13,412 nt of DNA, from contig CAJUNZ010000080.1 in assembly GCA_910587755.1 (NCBI GenBank), positions 1-13,412 of the forward strand. The letters are read 5' to 3'. Each line of letters starts with the position of its first letter. Positions within the stretch are counted from its first letter, which is position 1. Both the position numbers and the translations under genes were made by a program. This DNA comes from an uncultured Acetatifactor sp. (GTDB lineage: Bacteria > Bacillota > Clostridia > Lachnospirales > Lachnospiraceae). This document shows positions 7,169 through 13,332 of the stretch, piece after piece. A model generated the notes under the pieces. It searched no databases. It was not told the DNA's origin and saw only the letters and a program-made list of their open reading frames with translations.

Positions 7169-7241
7169 AAGAGTTTGCACAGTGCGCGCAATGCCTGGGC
7201 ATTTTGCCTCCCGTTGCATTTCTTCGGCCTGAAAATAAATA

Positions 7242-7248
7242 GAGGAGG
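7242..7248 (+). promoter_or_regulatory. fusA ribosome binding site
   Basis: GAGGAGG (7242-7248) ends 8 bases before the TTG at 7257. There is no upstream in-frame ATG fitting homologues, so this site fixes the unusual TTG start. Confidence 0.88.
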
Positions 7249-7256
7249 AAAAAATC

Positions 7257-9419
7257 TTGGCTGGAAGAGAATATCCGTTAGAGAGAACCAGGAATATCGG
7301 AATTATGGCTCATATTGATGCTGGCAAGACCACATTGACCGAGCGTATTCTGTATTATACTGGTGTCAATTATAAGATGGGTGATACTCACGAAGGCACC
7401 GCCACCATGGACTGGATGGAGCAGGAGCAGGAGCGTGGAATCACCATCACATCGGCTGCCACAACCTGCCACTGGACATTGGAAAAAGAGACAAAATCCA
7501 TGCCCGGGGCGTTGGAGCACCGGATCAATATTATTGATACTCCTGGCCACGTTGACTTTACGGTAGAAGTGGAGCGTTCCCTTCGCGTGCTGGATGGCGC
7601 AGTGGGCGTCTTCTGTGCGAAGGGCGGTGTGGAACCTCAGTCTGAGAATGTATGGCGTCAGGCTGACACCTACAACGTACCCCGTATGGCGTTCATCAAC
7701 AAGATGGACATCATGGGCGCGAACTTCTATGGAGCTGTGGAGCAGATTCGGACCAGACTTGGCAAAAATGCTATTATGGTACAGCTGCCCATCGGCGCAG
7801 AGGACGAGTTCAAGGGAATCATTGACCTGTTTGAGATGAAGGCGTATATCTACAACGATGACAAGGGCGATGATATCACCGTGACTGACGATCTGGGAGA
7901 TATGAAAGATGACGCAGAACTTTACCGCGCGGAACTGGTGGAGAAGGTCTGCGAACTGGATGATGATCTGACAATGATGTTCCTGGAGGGCGAGGAGCCT
8001 TCTGCGGAGGAGATGAAGAAAGCGCTGCGGAAGGCGACCTGTGAGTGTACAGCGATTCCTGTCTGCTGCGGATCTGCATACCGCAACAAGGGGGTTCAGA
8101 AGCTTCTGGATGCTATCCTGGAGTATATGCCCGCGCCTACGGACATCCCTGCAATCAAGGGTGTTGACGCGGACGGAAATGAGGTGGAGCGTCACTCTTC
8201 TGATGACGAACCTTTCTCCGCACTGGCATTTAAGATCATGACAGATCCTTTTGTGGGAAAACTTGCCTTTTTCCGTGTGTATTCAGGCATGATGAACTCC
8301 GGTTCCTATGTGCTGAACGCCACCAAGGACAAGAAGGAGAGAGTGGGACGTATTCTGCAGATGCATGCCAACAAGAGGGCTGAGCTTGACAAAGTCTATT
8401 CAGGCGACATTGCGGCGGCTGTGGGCTTTAAGCTTACCACCACAGGTGATACCATCTGTGACGAGCAGCATCCGGTGATTCTTGAGTCCATGGAATTCCC
8501 CGAGCCCGTTATCGAGCTGGCTATCGAGCCCAAGACAAAGGCTGGACAGGGCAAAATGGGCGAGGCTCTTGCAAAGCTTGCGGAGGAGGATCCTACTTTC
8601 CGTGCCCACACCAATCCGGAGACAGGCCAGACCATTATCGCCGGCATGGGCGAGCTGCATTTGGAGATCATTGTGGATCGTCTGCTGCGTGAGTTTAAGG
8701 TGGAGGCAAATGTGGGTGCGCCCCAGGTTGCCTATAAAGAAGCATTTACAAAGGCAGTGGAAGTGGATTCCAAGTATGCCAAGCAGTCCGGCGGCCGCGG
8801 CCAGTATGGACACTGTAAGGTTAAGTTTGAGCCCATGGAAGCTAACTGCGTGAAGTTTGAGTTTGATCCCAAGGCGAATATCCTGATCAATGATCCGCCT
8901 GTGCTGCTGTTTGAAAGCACTGTGGTGGGCGGTTCCATTCCGAAGGAATATATTCCTGCTGTCGGACAGGGTATCAGGGAGGCTGCGCAGGCAGGTATCC
9001 TTGGCGGATTCCAGGTGCTGGGTGTGCATGCCAACGTATATGACGGTTCCTACCATGAGGTAGACTCCTCCGAAATGGCATTCCACATTGCCGGTTCCAT
9101 GGCATTCAAGGAGGCTATGCAGAAAGCGTCTCCTGTGTTGCTTGAGCCTATTATGAAGGTGGAAGTAACCATGCCGGAAGAGTATATGGGAGACGTGATT
9201 GGAGACCTGAATTCCCGTCGTGGACGTGTGGAAGGCATGGACGATATCGGCGGAGGCAAGATGGTGAAGGCCTTCGTGCCCCTTGCAGAGATGTTTGGGT
9301 ATTCCACCGACCTGCGTTCCAAGACACAGGGACGAGGCAACTATTCCATGTTCTTTGAAAAATATGAGCAGGTGCCCAAGAGCGTGCAGGAGAAGGTTTT
9401 GGCTGCAAAGACCAAATAG
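7257..9419 (+). CDS. fusA: Translation elongation factor G
   Basis: EF-G (720 residues) is the GTPase that drives translocation of tRNA and mRNA on the ribosome and helps split post-termination ribosomes. The G domain carries AHIDAGKT at 18-25, RGITITSA (switch I) at 60-67, DTPGH at 94-98 and NKMD at 148-151. Later domains show the conserved GMGELHLEI and the domain IV/V segments SGGRGQYGH and NSRRGRVEGM. The start is TTG, supported by GAGGAGG and by the family N-terminus REYPLERTRNIGIMAHIDAGK. It is slightly longer than E. coli EF-G, partly through a short insertion before DTPGH. It follows rpsG by 88 bases without an obvious promoter, so it is cotranscribed with rpsL-rpsG. Confidence 0.99.
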   Translation: MAGREYPLERTRNIGIMAHIDAGKTTLTERILYYTGVNYKMGDTHEGTATMDWMEQEQERGITITSAATTCHWTLEKETKSMPGALEHRINIIDTPGHVDFTVEVERSLRVLDGAVGVFCAKGGVEPQSENVWRQADTYNVPRMAFINKMDIMGANFYGAVEQIRTRLGKNAIMVQLPIGAEDEFKGIIDLFEMKAYIYNDDKGDDITVTDDLGDMKDDAELYRAELVEKVCELDDDLTMMFLEGEEPSAEEMKKALRKATCECTAIPVCCGSAYRNKGVQKLLDAILEYMPAPTDIPAIKGVDADGNEVERHSSDDEPFSALAFKIMTDPFVGKLAFFRVYSGMMNSGSYVLNATKDKKERVGRILQMHANKRAELDKVYSGDIAAAVGFKLTTTGDTICDEQHPVILESMEFPEPVIELAIEPKTKAGQGKMGEALAKLAEEDPTFRAHTNPETGQTIIAGMGELHLEIIVDRLLREFKVEANVGAPQVAYKEAFTKAVEVDSKYAKQSGGRGQYGHCKVKFEPMEANCVKFEFDPKANILINDPPVLLFESTVVGGSIPKEYIPAVGQGIREAAQAGILGGFQVLGVHANVYDGSYHEVDSSEMAFHIAGSMAFKEAMQKASPVLLEPIMKVEVTMPEEYMGDVIGDLNSRRGRVEGMDDIGGGKMVKAFVPLAEMFGYSTDLRSKTQGRGNYSMFFEKYEQVPKSVQEKVLAAKTK

Positions 9420-9453
9420 CTTGGAAAAACCTGCTATTTCTGGGGAAAAGTAC

Positions 9454-9482
9454 TTGAAAAACCTTGGGTTATTTAATATAAT
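9454..9482 (+). promoter_or_regulatory. Sigma-A promoter of tuf
   Basis: TTGAAA (9454-9459), a 17-bp spacer, and a consensus TATAAT (9477-9482). Start is expected near 9489, giving an ~90-nt leader. It lets tuf be made independently of, or in excess over, fusA. Confidence 0.85.
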
Positions 9483-9502
9483 CAGAGGTAGGCGGGATAA
9501 AA

Positions 9503-9532
9503 ACACCGGATGTGCACAGTGCAGTCCGGTGT
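9503..9532 (+). promoter_or_regulatory. Hairpin in the tuf leader
   Basis: ACACCGGA (9503-9510) pairs perfectly with TCCGGTGT (9525-9532) around a 14-nt loop holding TGCACAGTGC. It begins ~14 nt into the predicted transcript and ends 47 nt before the ATG. No T-run follows, so it is more likely a 5' stabiliser or a control element than a terminator. Confidence 0.6.
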
Positions 9533-9579
9533 AAACAGAAAAAGAAAATGGTTTCATTTATTTAAGGAGGACATTTATA

Positions 9580-10767
9580 ATGGCTAAAGCTAAATTTGAA
9601 AGAAACAAGCCCCATTGTAACATTGGTACCATTGGCCACGTTGACCATGGTAAGACAACTCTGACAGCTGCAATCACCAAGACTCTGAACACAAGGCTTG
9701 GTACCGGTGAAGCGGTGGCTTTCGACATGATCGACAAGGCTCCCGAAGAGAGAGAGCGTGGAATCACAATCTCTACCGCACACGTTGAGTATGAGACCGA
9801 GAACAGGCACTATGCACATGTGGACTGCCCTGGCCATGCTGACTACGTTAAGAACATGATCACCGGTGCTGCACAGATGGATGGTGCTATCCTGGTTGTG
9901 GCTGCCACCGACGGTGTTATGGCTCAGACCAAGGAGCACATCCTGCTTTCCCGCCAGGTAGGCGTGCCTTATATCGTGGTGTTCATGAACAAGTGTGATA
10001 TGGTTGACGACCCTGAGCTGCTTGAGCTGGTTGAGATGGAGATCACAGAGCAGCTTGAGGAGTACGGCTTCACTGACTGCCCTATCATCCAGGGCTCTGC
10101 TCTGAAGGCTCTTGAGGATCCCAACTGCGAGTGGGGCGACAAGGTGCTGGAGCTGATGCGCACAGTGGACGAGTATGTGCCTGATCCTCAGCGTGACACT
10201 GACAAGCCTTTCCTTATGCCTGTGGAGGACGTGTTTACCATTACCGGACGTGGTACTGTTGCTACCGGCCGTGTGGAGCGTGGTACTCTGAAGCTCAATG
10301 AGGAAGTTGAAATCATCGGTATCAGGGAAGAGGTTAAGAAGACCGTTGTCACCGGTATCGAGATGTTCCGTAAGATGCTGGATATGGCTCAGGCCGGCGA
10401 TAACATTGGCGCGCTGCTTCGTGGCGTGCAGAGGACTGAAATCGAAAGAGGACAGGTTCTTGCAAAGCCCGGCACTGTTACCTGCCATACAAAGTTTACC
10501 GCTCAGGTATACGTTCTGACCAAGGACGAGGGTGGCCGTCATACACCTTTCTTCAACAACTATCGTCCTCAGTTCTACTTCAGAACAACGGACGTTACCG
10601 GCGTATGCAACCTTCCTGCGGACACTGAAATGTGCATGCCTGGCGACAATGTAGAGATGACCATCGAGCTGATCCATCCTATCGCTATGGAGCAGGGTCT
10701 TACTTTTGCTATCCGTGAGGGCGGCAGGACTGTTGGTTCTGGTCGTGTGGCTACGATTATCGAGTAA
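9580..10767 (+). CDS. tuf: Translation elongation factor Tu
   Basis: EF-Tu (395 residues) is the GTPase that carries aminoacyl-tRNA to the ribosomal A site. GHVDHGKT is at 19-26, switch I RGITI at 60-64, DCPGH at 82-86 and NKCD at 137-140. The beta-barrel domains end with the canonical GGRTVGSGRVATIIE. The length is the family standard. The start is ATG 9580, 6 bases after AAGGAGGAC. No TTA, CTA or TCA codon is used, as expected for one of the most abundant cell proteins. It has its own promoter and a strong terminator, and it is the last gene of the conserved block. No ribosomal protein gene follows. Confidence 0.99.
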   Translation: MAKAKFERNKPHCNIGTIGHVDHGKTTLTAAITKTLNTRLGTGEAVAFDMIDKAPEERERGITISTAHVEYETENRHYAHVDCPGHADYVKNMITGAAQMDGAILVVAATDGVMAQTKEHILLSRQVGVPYIVVFMNKCDMVDDPELLELVEMEITEQLEEYGFTDCPIIQGSALKALEDPNCEWGDKVLELMRTVDEYVPDPQRDTDKPFLMPVEDVFTITGRGTVATGRVERGTLKLNEEVEIIGIREEVKKTVVTGIEMFRKMLDMAQAGDNIGALLRGVQRTEIERGQVLAKPGTVTCHTKFTAQVYVLTKDEGGRHTPFFNNYRPQFYFRTTDVTGVCNLPADTEMCMPGDNVEMTIELIHPIAMEQGLTFAIREGGRTVGSGRVATIIE

Positions 10768-10789
10768 TTGAAAATTTGTTGAATTTATG

Positions 10790-10823
10790 GGACTTTCCGA
10801 GGTTTCTCGGAAAGTCCTTTTTT
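10790..10823 (+). terminator. Intrinsic terminator of tuf
   Basis: A perfect 12-bp stem, GGACTTTCCGAG (10790-10801) with CTCGGAAAGTCC (10806-10817), has a GTTT tetraloop and is followed directly by six T (10818-10823). It lies 22 bases past the tuf stop. Confidence 0.97.
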
Positions 10824-10830
10824 CAATGCT

Positions 10831-10866
10831 TGATGGGATTGATAAGTCCTGATAACAGCATGATAA
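10831..10866 (+). repeat. Phased TGAT(AA) direct repeats
   Basis: TGATAA occurs at 10840, 10850 and 10861, with a related TGATGG at 10831. Starts are 9, 10 and 11 bases apart, about one helical turn. They lie 28 bases upstream of a candidate -35 box, so a protein binding site is possible. Chance in AT-rich DNA is not excluded. Confidence 0.35.
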
Positions 10867-10893
10867 CAAAAATTTGCTAAAGTGCAAAAACCT

Positions 10894-10922
10894 TTGTTTC
10901 CATCCCTAATCCGTGCTAAAAT
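10894..10922 (+). promoter_or_regulatory. Candidate promoter of the GIY-YIG gene
   Basis: TTGTTT (10894-10899), a 17-bp spacer, then TAAAAT (10917-10922) preceded by TG at the extended -10 position. Start would be near 10929, 49 bases before the ATG at 10978. No competing site is as good in this gap. Confidence 0.55.
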
Positions 10923-10977
10923 AAAGAACAAGTATGCAACAGAAGAAGTTGATAATTTGACAGGGGAGGAAATGGTA

Positions 10978-11373
10978 ATGCCATCACTTGGAAAAAGCAT
11001 TAGTTTATATCTTATGGACGGTACCGCTGCAGGCCGGTGGCAGGCTACGCTTTCAAATTGGAATGGTATTGCCTACAAAATTCCGAGAGGGATGCTCAAA
11101 GAATGTTTTGCTGATCTGGCAGAGCTTAATGCCCCGGGGGTTTATTTTCTCTTTGGGAGGGATGATTCCACCTGGCGGCAGTTTATCTATATTGGTGAAG
11201 GCGATGATGTCCTAAAGCGCCTTACCCAGCCGCACACTTTTGAAAAGGACGGCAGTTACTGGACAGAAGGCAATCGCCAATGCCAAAGCAGATACGGGAC
11301 TTGCTGGAGGAGTTTATCATCAATGCCATGCTTGTGGCTCCAGCGCTTGGATATATGGCATTTGAGTCGTTGA
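10978..11373 (+). pseudogene. GIY-YIG nuclease, N-terminal part, broken by deletion and frameshift
   Basis: This is the front of a GIY-YIG endonuclease-type protein of the kind that carries C-terminal DUF4357 domains. From ATG 10978 (GGGGAGG 8 bases upstream) it reads MPSLGKSISLYLMDGT, the usual start of this family. It then has the GIY-type GVYFLFG at 54-60 and the YIG-type FIYIGEGDDV at 69-78 with Arg81. Recognisable homology ends at YWTE (residues 94-97, base 11268). After that the frame runs on as unrelated, Trp/Cys/Ser-rich residues to a stop at 11371-11373. About 55-60 residues expected next, including the helix with the metal-binding Glu of GIY-YIG enzymes, are missing. The family then resumes in the -1 frame near 11271. 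The missing length must be 1 modulo 3. Catalysis is unlikely. The estimate of missing residues comes from memory of homologues, not an alignment. Confidence 0.75.
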
Positions 11374-12101
11374 AACCTTCTGAATCAGAAAAAAGCCAGG
11401 AGAGGGAGGGGTTGTTGTATTTTTCCCGAAATCGTGGACAGGGAGGAAATGCAACAGGAAAGCTGGATTCTGATGGTTTTTGGGTGCTGAAAGGCAGCTT
11501 TATTTATCCAAAGGTTGCAGATTATGCTCCACAGCGGATTAAAAAGTTAAGAGAGCAGCATGCCATATCTATTGATGCAGATGGAATTTTGCAGGAAGAT
11601 GTGCTGTTTGGTAGTCCTTCTTATGCAGCTACTTTTGTGTGTGGTAAAAATTCCAATGGCCTTGCAGAGTGGAAAGACAAAAATGGTATCCCACTGAAAG
11701 ACCTGGATGCGACACAGCAGGCGTCCTCTGATTCAGCGAGTAAAAAAAATAGTGAAACGGCTTCAACGCCAATGCAGGCACCTGACGGTGAGGTATTTTA
11801 TCTTGCAGGGAAAAAAGTCGCCGCCGCAGGCAGGATATCAGGTAATGGATTTACTGTCTGCAAAGGCTCAGGATTTTGTCCGTCAGAAACAAAGTCCTGC
11901 CATAAGTATATCAAAGCCATGCGGATGCGGCTTATAGCAGAAGGCAAGGTCAAAGATGGTGTATTTATGGATGATGTCTATTTTAATAGTACATCAACTG
12001 CGGCTGCCTGCATCATTGGCGGGAGTGTAAATGGGAATATTATGTGGATAAGTCCTGACGGAAAAACAATAAAAGAGCTGAAGCAACAGGAGGAGAATTA
12101 A
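11280..12101 (+). CDS. Tandem DUF4357 protein (C-terminal part of the broken GIY-YIG gene)
   Basis: This 273-residue frame continues the broken nuclease. It opens with the post-nuclease helix PKQIRDLLEEFIINA, and homology probably extends a few codons upstream of the ATG (QSPMPKQ). Two DUF4357 domains follow. The first (about 46-143) has GFWVLKGS, GSPSYAATFVCGKNSNG and EWKDKNG. The second (about 171-268) has VFYLAGKKV, GFTVCKGS, STSTAAACIIGGSVNG and WISPDGK. A Ser/Thr/Gln-rich linker joins them. DUF4357 is usually found attached to GIY-YIG nucleases or methyltransferases; nucleic-acid binding is a reasonable but unproven role. AGAAGG at 11265-11270 stands 9 bases before the ATG, so it might be made as a separate nuclease-free protein. 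TTA and TCA codons occur freely, unlike in the upstream operon genes. Confidence 0.8.
   Translation: MPKQIRDLLEEFIINAMLVAPALGYMAFESLKPSESEKSQEREGLLYFSRNRGQGGNATGKLDSDGFWVLKGSFIYPKVADYAPQRIKKLREQHAISIDADGILQEDVLFGSPSYAATFVCGKNSNGLAEWKDKNGIPLKDLDATQQASSDSASKKNSETASTPMQAPDGEVFYLAGKKVAAAGRISGNGFTVCKGSGFCPSETKSCHKYIKAMRMRLIAEGKVKDGVFMDDVYFNSTSTAAACIIGGSVNGNIMWISPDGKTIKELKQQEEN
12088..12095 (+). promoter_or_regulatory. Ribosome binding site for the TTG-start ORF
   Basis: AGGAGGAG lies within the last codons of the DUF4357 gene and ends 7 bases before the TTG at 12103. It is the main reason to accept that start and implies translational coupling. Confidence 0.7.
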
Positions 12102-12102
12102 C

Positions 12103-12372
12103 TTGCTTGATTTTTTGTTTTTGTTCATGAAATCGGGAGGGTTGTTCCGGGGCATCGCAGAGAAGATTTTCTGGAAATGTCGAGATCTGTGGGGAATAAA
12201 GCAGGAAAGAGGTTCTACATCAGATGGTGAGTTTTTTGTACAAGAGTTATGGGATAACGCAAATCTTCATTTTGAAGAAGTCAAGCAATTGGGGTTGGTG
12301 CAGTTCACGATTTTACCTGCCCGCAGACAGGAAAGAATTATATGTATTTTCCGATTAGAAAGCTATAGATGA
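12103..12372 (+). CDS. Unrecognised 89-residue protein, TTG start
   Basis: I do not recognise this protein. It starts one base after the stop of the DUF4357 gene, at a TTG with a strong, well-placed AGGAGGAG, so the two are probably translated together. The first ~30 residues are rich in Phe, Leu and Trp (LDFLFLFMK, then IFWKCRDLWG) and could be a membrane-associating or amphipathic stretch, though a charged segment follows. The C-terminal half (ELWDNANLHFEEVKQLGLV, then TILPARRQERII) reads like a small folded alpha/beta domain. An alternative start is the ATG at 12127. It may be a fragment of a longer protein or a partner of the GIY-YIG/DUF4357 system. There is no evidence for a specific function. 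Confidence 0.5.
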   Translation: MLDFLFLFMKSGGLFRGIAEKIFWKCRDLWGIKQERGSTSDGEFFVQELWDNANLHFEEVKQLGLVQFTILPARRQERIICIFRLESYR

Positions 12373-12714
12373 TTTTAAAGTAATTTTATGATTATAGCAA
12401 AATATTGAAAATAAGTACCGCAGTTCTTGGGGAAGTGAAACTATAGGTTATTTATGTGGACGGGGTCTGAAAGAGGTGATGTACTGGGAGTTTTGTAAAC
12501 ACAAGGACAGAGATACATGAAAGGCTGTGAGGTGAAAAATGTGTGTATTATGTAAAAACGGGATCAAGAACACTTTTGCCCATGCAGTATAGCAGGCATA
12601 TAGAATTCTGTATGGGCAAATAATACTATATGTTCTGCTGTTTCTGCACTTTATTTGTAAGTAGATAATCATCTGTATCTTGATTTATGAGTGTACAAAT
12701 AAGGAGTGGCAGAT
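12373..12714 (+). other. 342-base gap without a supported gene
   Basis: This is AT-rich sequence between the unrecognised ORF and the CD3324-type gene. It holds a long inverted repeat at 12575-12620. It also holds a 17-codon frame at 12539-12592, preceded by GAGGTG, reading MCVLCKNGIKNTFAHAV. This resembles the first CxxC loop of a YgiT/MqsA-like zinc finger cut short, but it is too little to call. No convincing terminator follows the upstream ORF. A weak promoter-like pair (TTGCCC at 12576-12581, 17 bp, TATAGA) overlaps the inverted repeat. Confidence 0.5.
12575..12620 (+). repeat. 13-bp inverted repeat
   Basis: TTTGCCCATGCAG (12575-12587) pairs with CTGTATGGGCAAA (12608-12620) across 13 positions, with one G-U pair and a 20-nt loop. 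Neither strand has a T-run right after it, so it is not a standard terminator. It could be an RNA hairpin, an operator, or the relic of a small mobile element. Confidence 0.6.
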
Positions 12715-12972
12715 ATGAAATATGTAAATGCAGCGGAAATATTGCCAAAACAATTATTAAAAGAGCTTCAGACCTATATTGATGGGAGTGTGATCTACGT
12801 TCCGAAAATTTCTGCAAAGAAAGAGTGGGGTGCAACCAGTGGCGCCCGTACCTTTTATCAGGAGCGAAATAGAGAAATACAAAAAAGGTTTCATGAAGGT
12901 TGTTCTATAGATGTATTATCCCAGCAATATGGCCTGGCATATAGTACAATTAAAAAAATTATTTATGGATAA
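12715..12972 (+). CDS. Small helix-turn-helix protein, CD3324 family
   Basis: This 85-residue protein matches, from memory, the Clostridia family named after CD3324, related to the Mor-type transcription activators. The start MKYVNAAEILPKQLLKELQTY, the central IYVPK and SGARTFYQERN, and the C-terminal helix-turn-helix (about 64-84, SIDVLSQQYGLAYSTIKKI) are characteristic. These proteins are presumed DNA-binding regulators with no established target. ATG 12715 is preferred over the in-frame GTG at 12706, because AAGGAG (12701-12706) is 8 bases before the ATG and overlaps the GTG. It stands alone, with a terminator directly after it. Confidence 0.85.
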   Translation: MKYVNAAEILPKQLLKELQTYIDGSVIYVPKISAKKEWGATSGARTFYQERNREIQKRFHEGCSIDVLSQQYGLAYSTIKKIIYG

Positions 12973-12976
12973 TTTT

Positions 12977-13007
12977 AAGGCGCTTGCATAAATGGCAGGC
13001 GTCTTTT
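12977..13007 (+). terminator. Intrinsic terminator after the CD3324-type gene
   Basis: AAGGCGCTTGC (12977-12987) pairs with GCAGGCGTCTT (12995-13005), an 11-bp stem with two G-U pairs and a 7-nt loop. It ends in TTTT (13004-13007) and lies 4 bases past the stop codon. Confidence 0.7.
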
Positions 13008-13109
13008 GGTTCTATCTTTATTATAACGATTTTGGCTACTGGCGTCACAGCGCTTACTATATTACAATAATTTTAGGGCCTGAGGAATTGTTAAGAATTG
13101 ACTTTGCTG

Positions 13110-13292
13110 ATGACGCAGTATAACCCTTTTTATGCAAGGCGGAGGACTAAGGCGTACGGAGGTATGCTGATTGACAATAATAAGGCATAAGAAGATTTCG
13201 ACAACTTAGATGTAAAGTTAAATTCTTTAACAGTGCCTAAAGCTTATGCAAAAGGAGACAGAAAATAAAACAAATACCAACAAGACAATTAA
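13110..13292 (+). pseudogene. Possible decayed small gene with two internal stops
   Basis: The frame from ATG 13110 reads MTQYNPFYARRRTKAYGG, then MLIDNNKA and TAA (13188-13190). It resumes at once as EDFDNLDVKLNSLTVPKAY and AKGDRK, then TAA (13266-13268), then NKYQQDN and a final stop at 13290. The residue mix looks protein-like, but two stops in 60 codons is what chance would give, so this rests only on impression. No family is assigned. Confidence 0.2.
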
Positions 13293-13299
13293 GGTGGGC

Positions 13300-13313
13300 G
13301 ACATTATAATGTC
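13300..13313. repeat. 14-bp perfect palindrome
   Basis: GACATTATAATGTC is fully self-complementary and contains TATAAT (13305-13310). A poor -35 match, AAGACA (13282-13287), stands 17 bp upstream. It could be a dimeric repressor site covering a -10 box. Confidence 0.4.
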
Positions 13314-13332
13314 TTTCTTAGGTGATGTCTTA

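Noticed and set aside
7188..7209. Small GC-rich hairpin in the rpsG-fusA gap
   Set aside because: The stem is short and interrupted, with no T-run. It is too weak to call a terminator or regulator.
12362..12398. GCTATA/TATAGC hairpin over the stop of the 89-residue ORF
   Set aside because: It is AT-rich with mismatches and followed by A residues, so it is not a convincing terminator.
12992..13123. 43-codon ORF as a real gene
   Set aside because: Its ATG lies in the loop and arm of the CD3324 gene terminator with no ribosome site, so expression is unlikely. It is kept only as a possible relic.
13101..13123. TTGACT with TATAAC as a promoter
   Set aside because: The spacer is only 15 bp and no intact gene follows.
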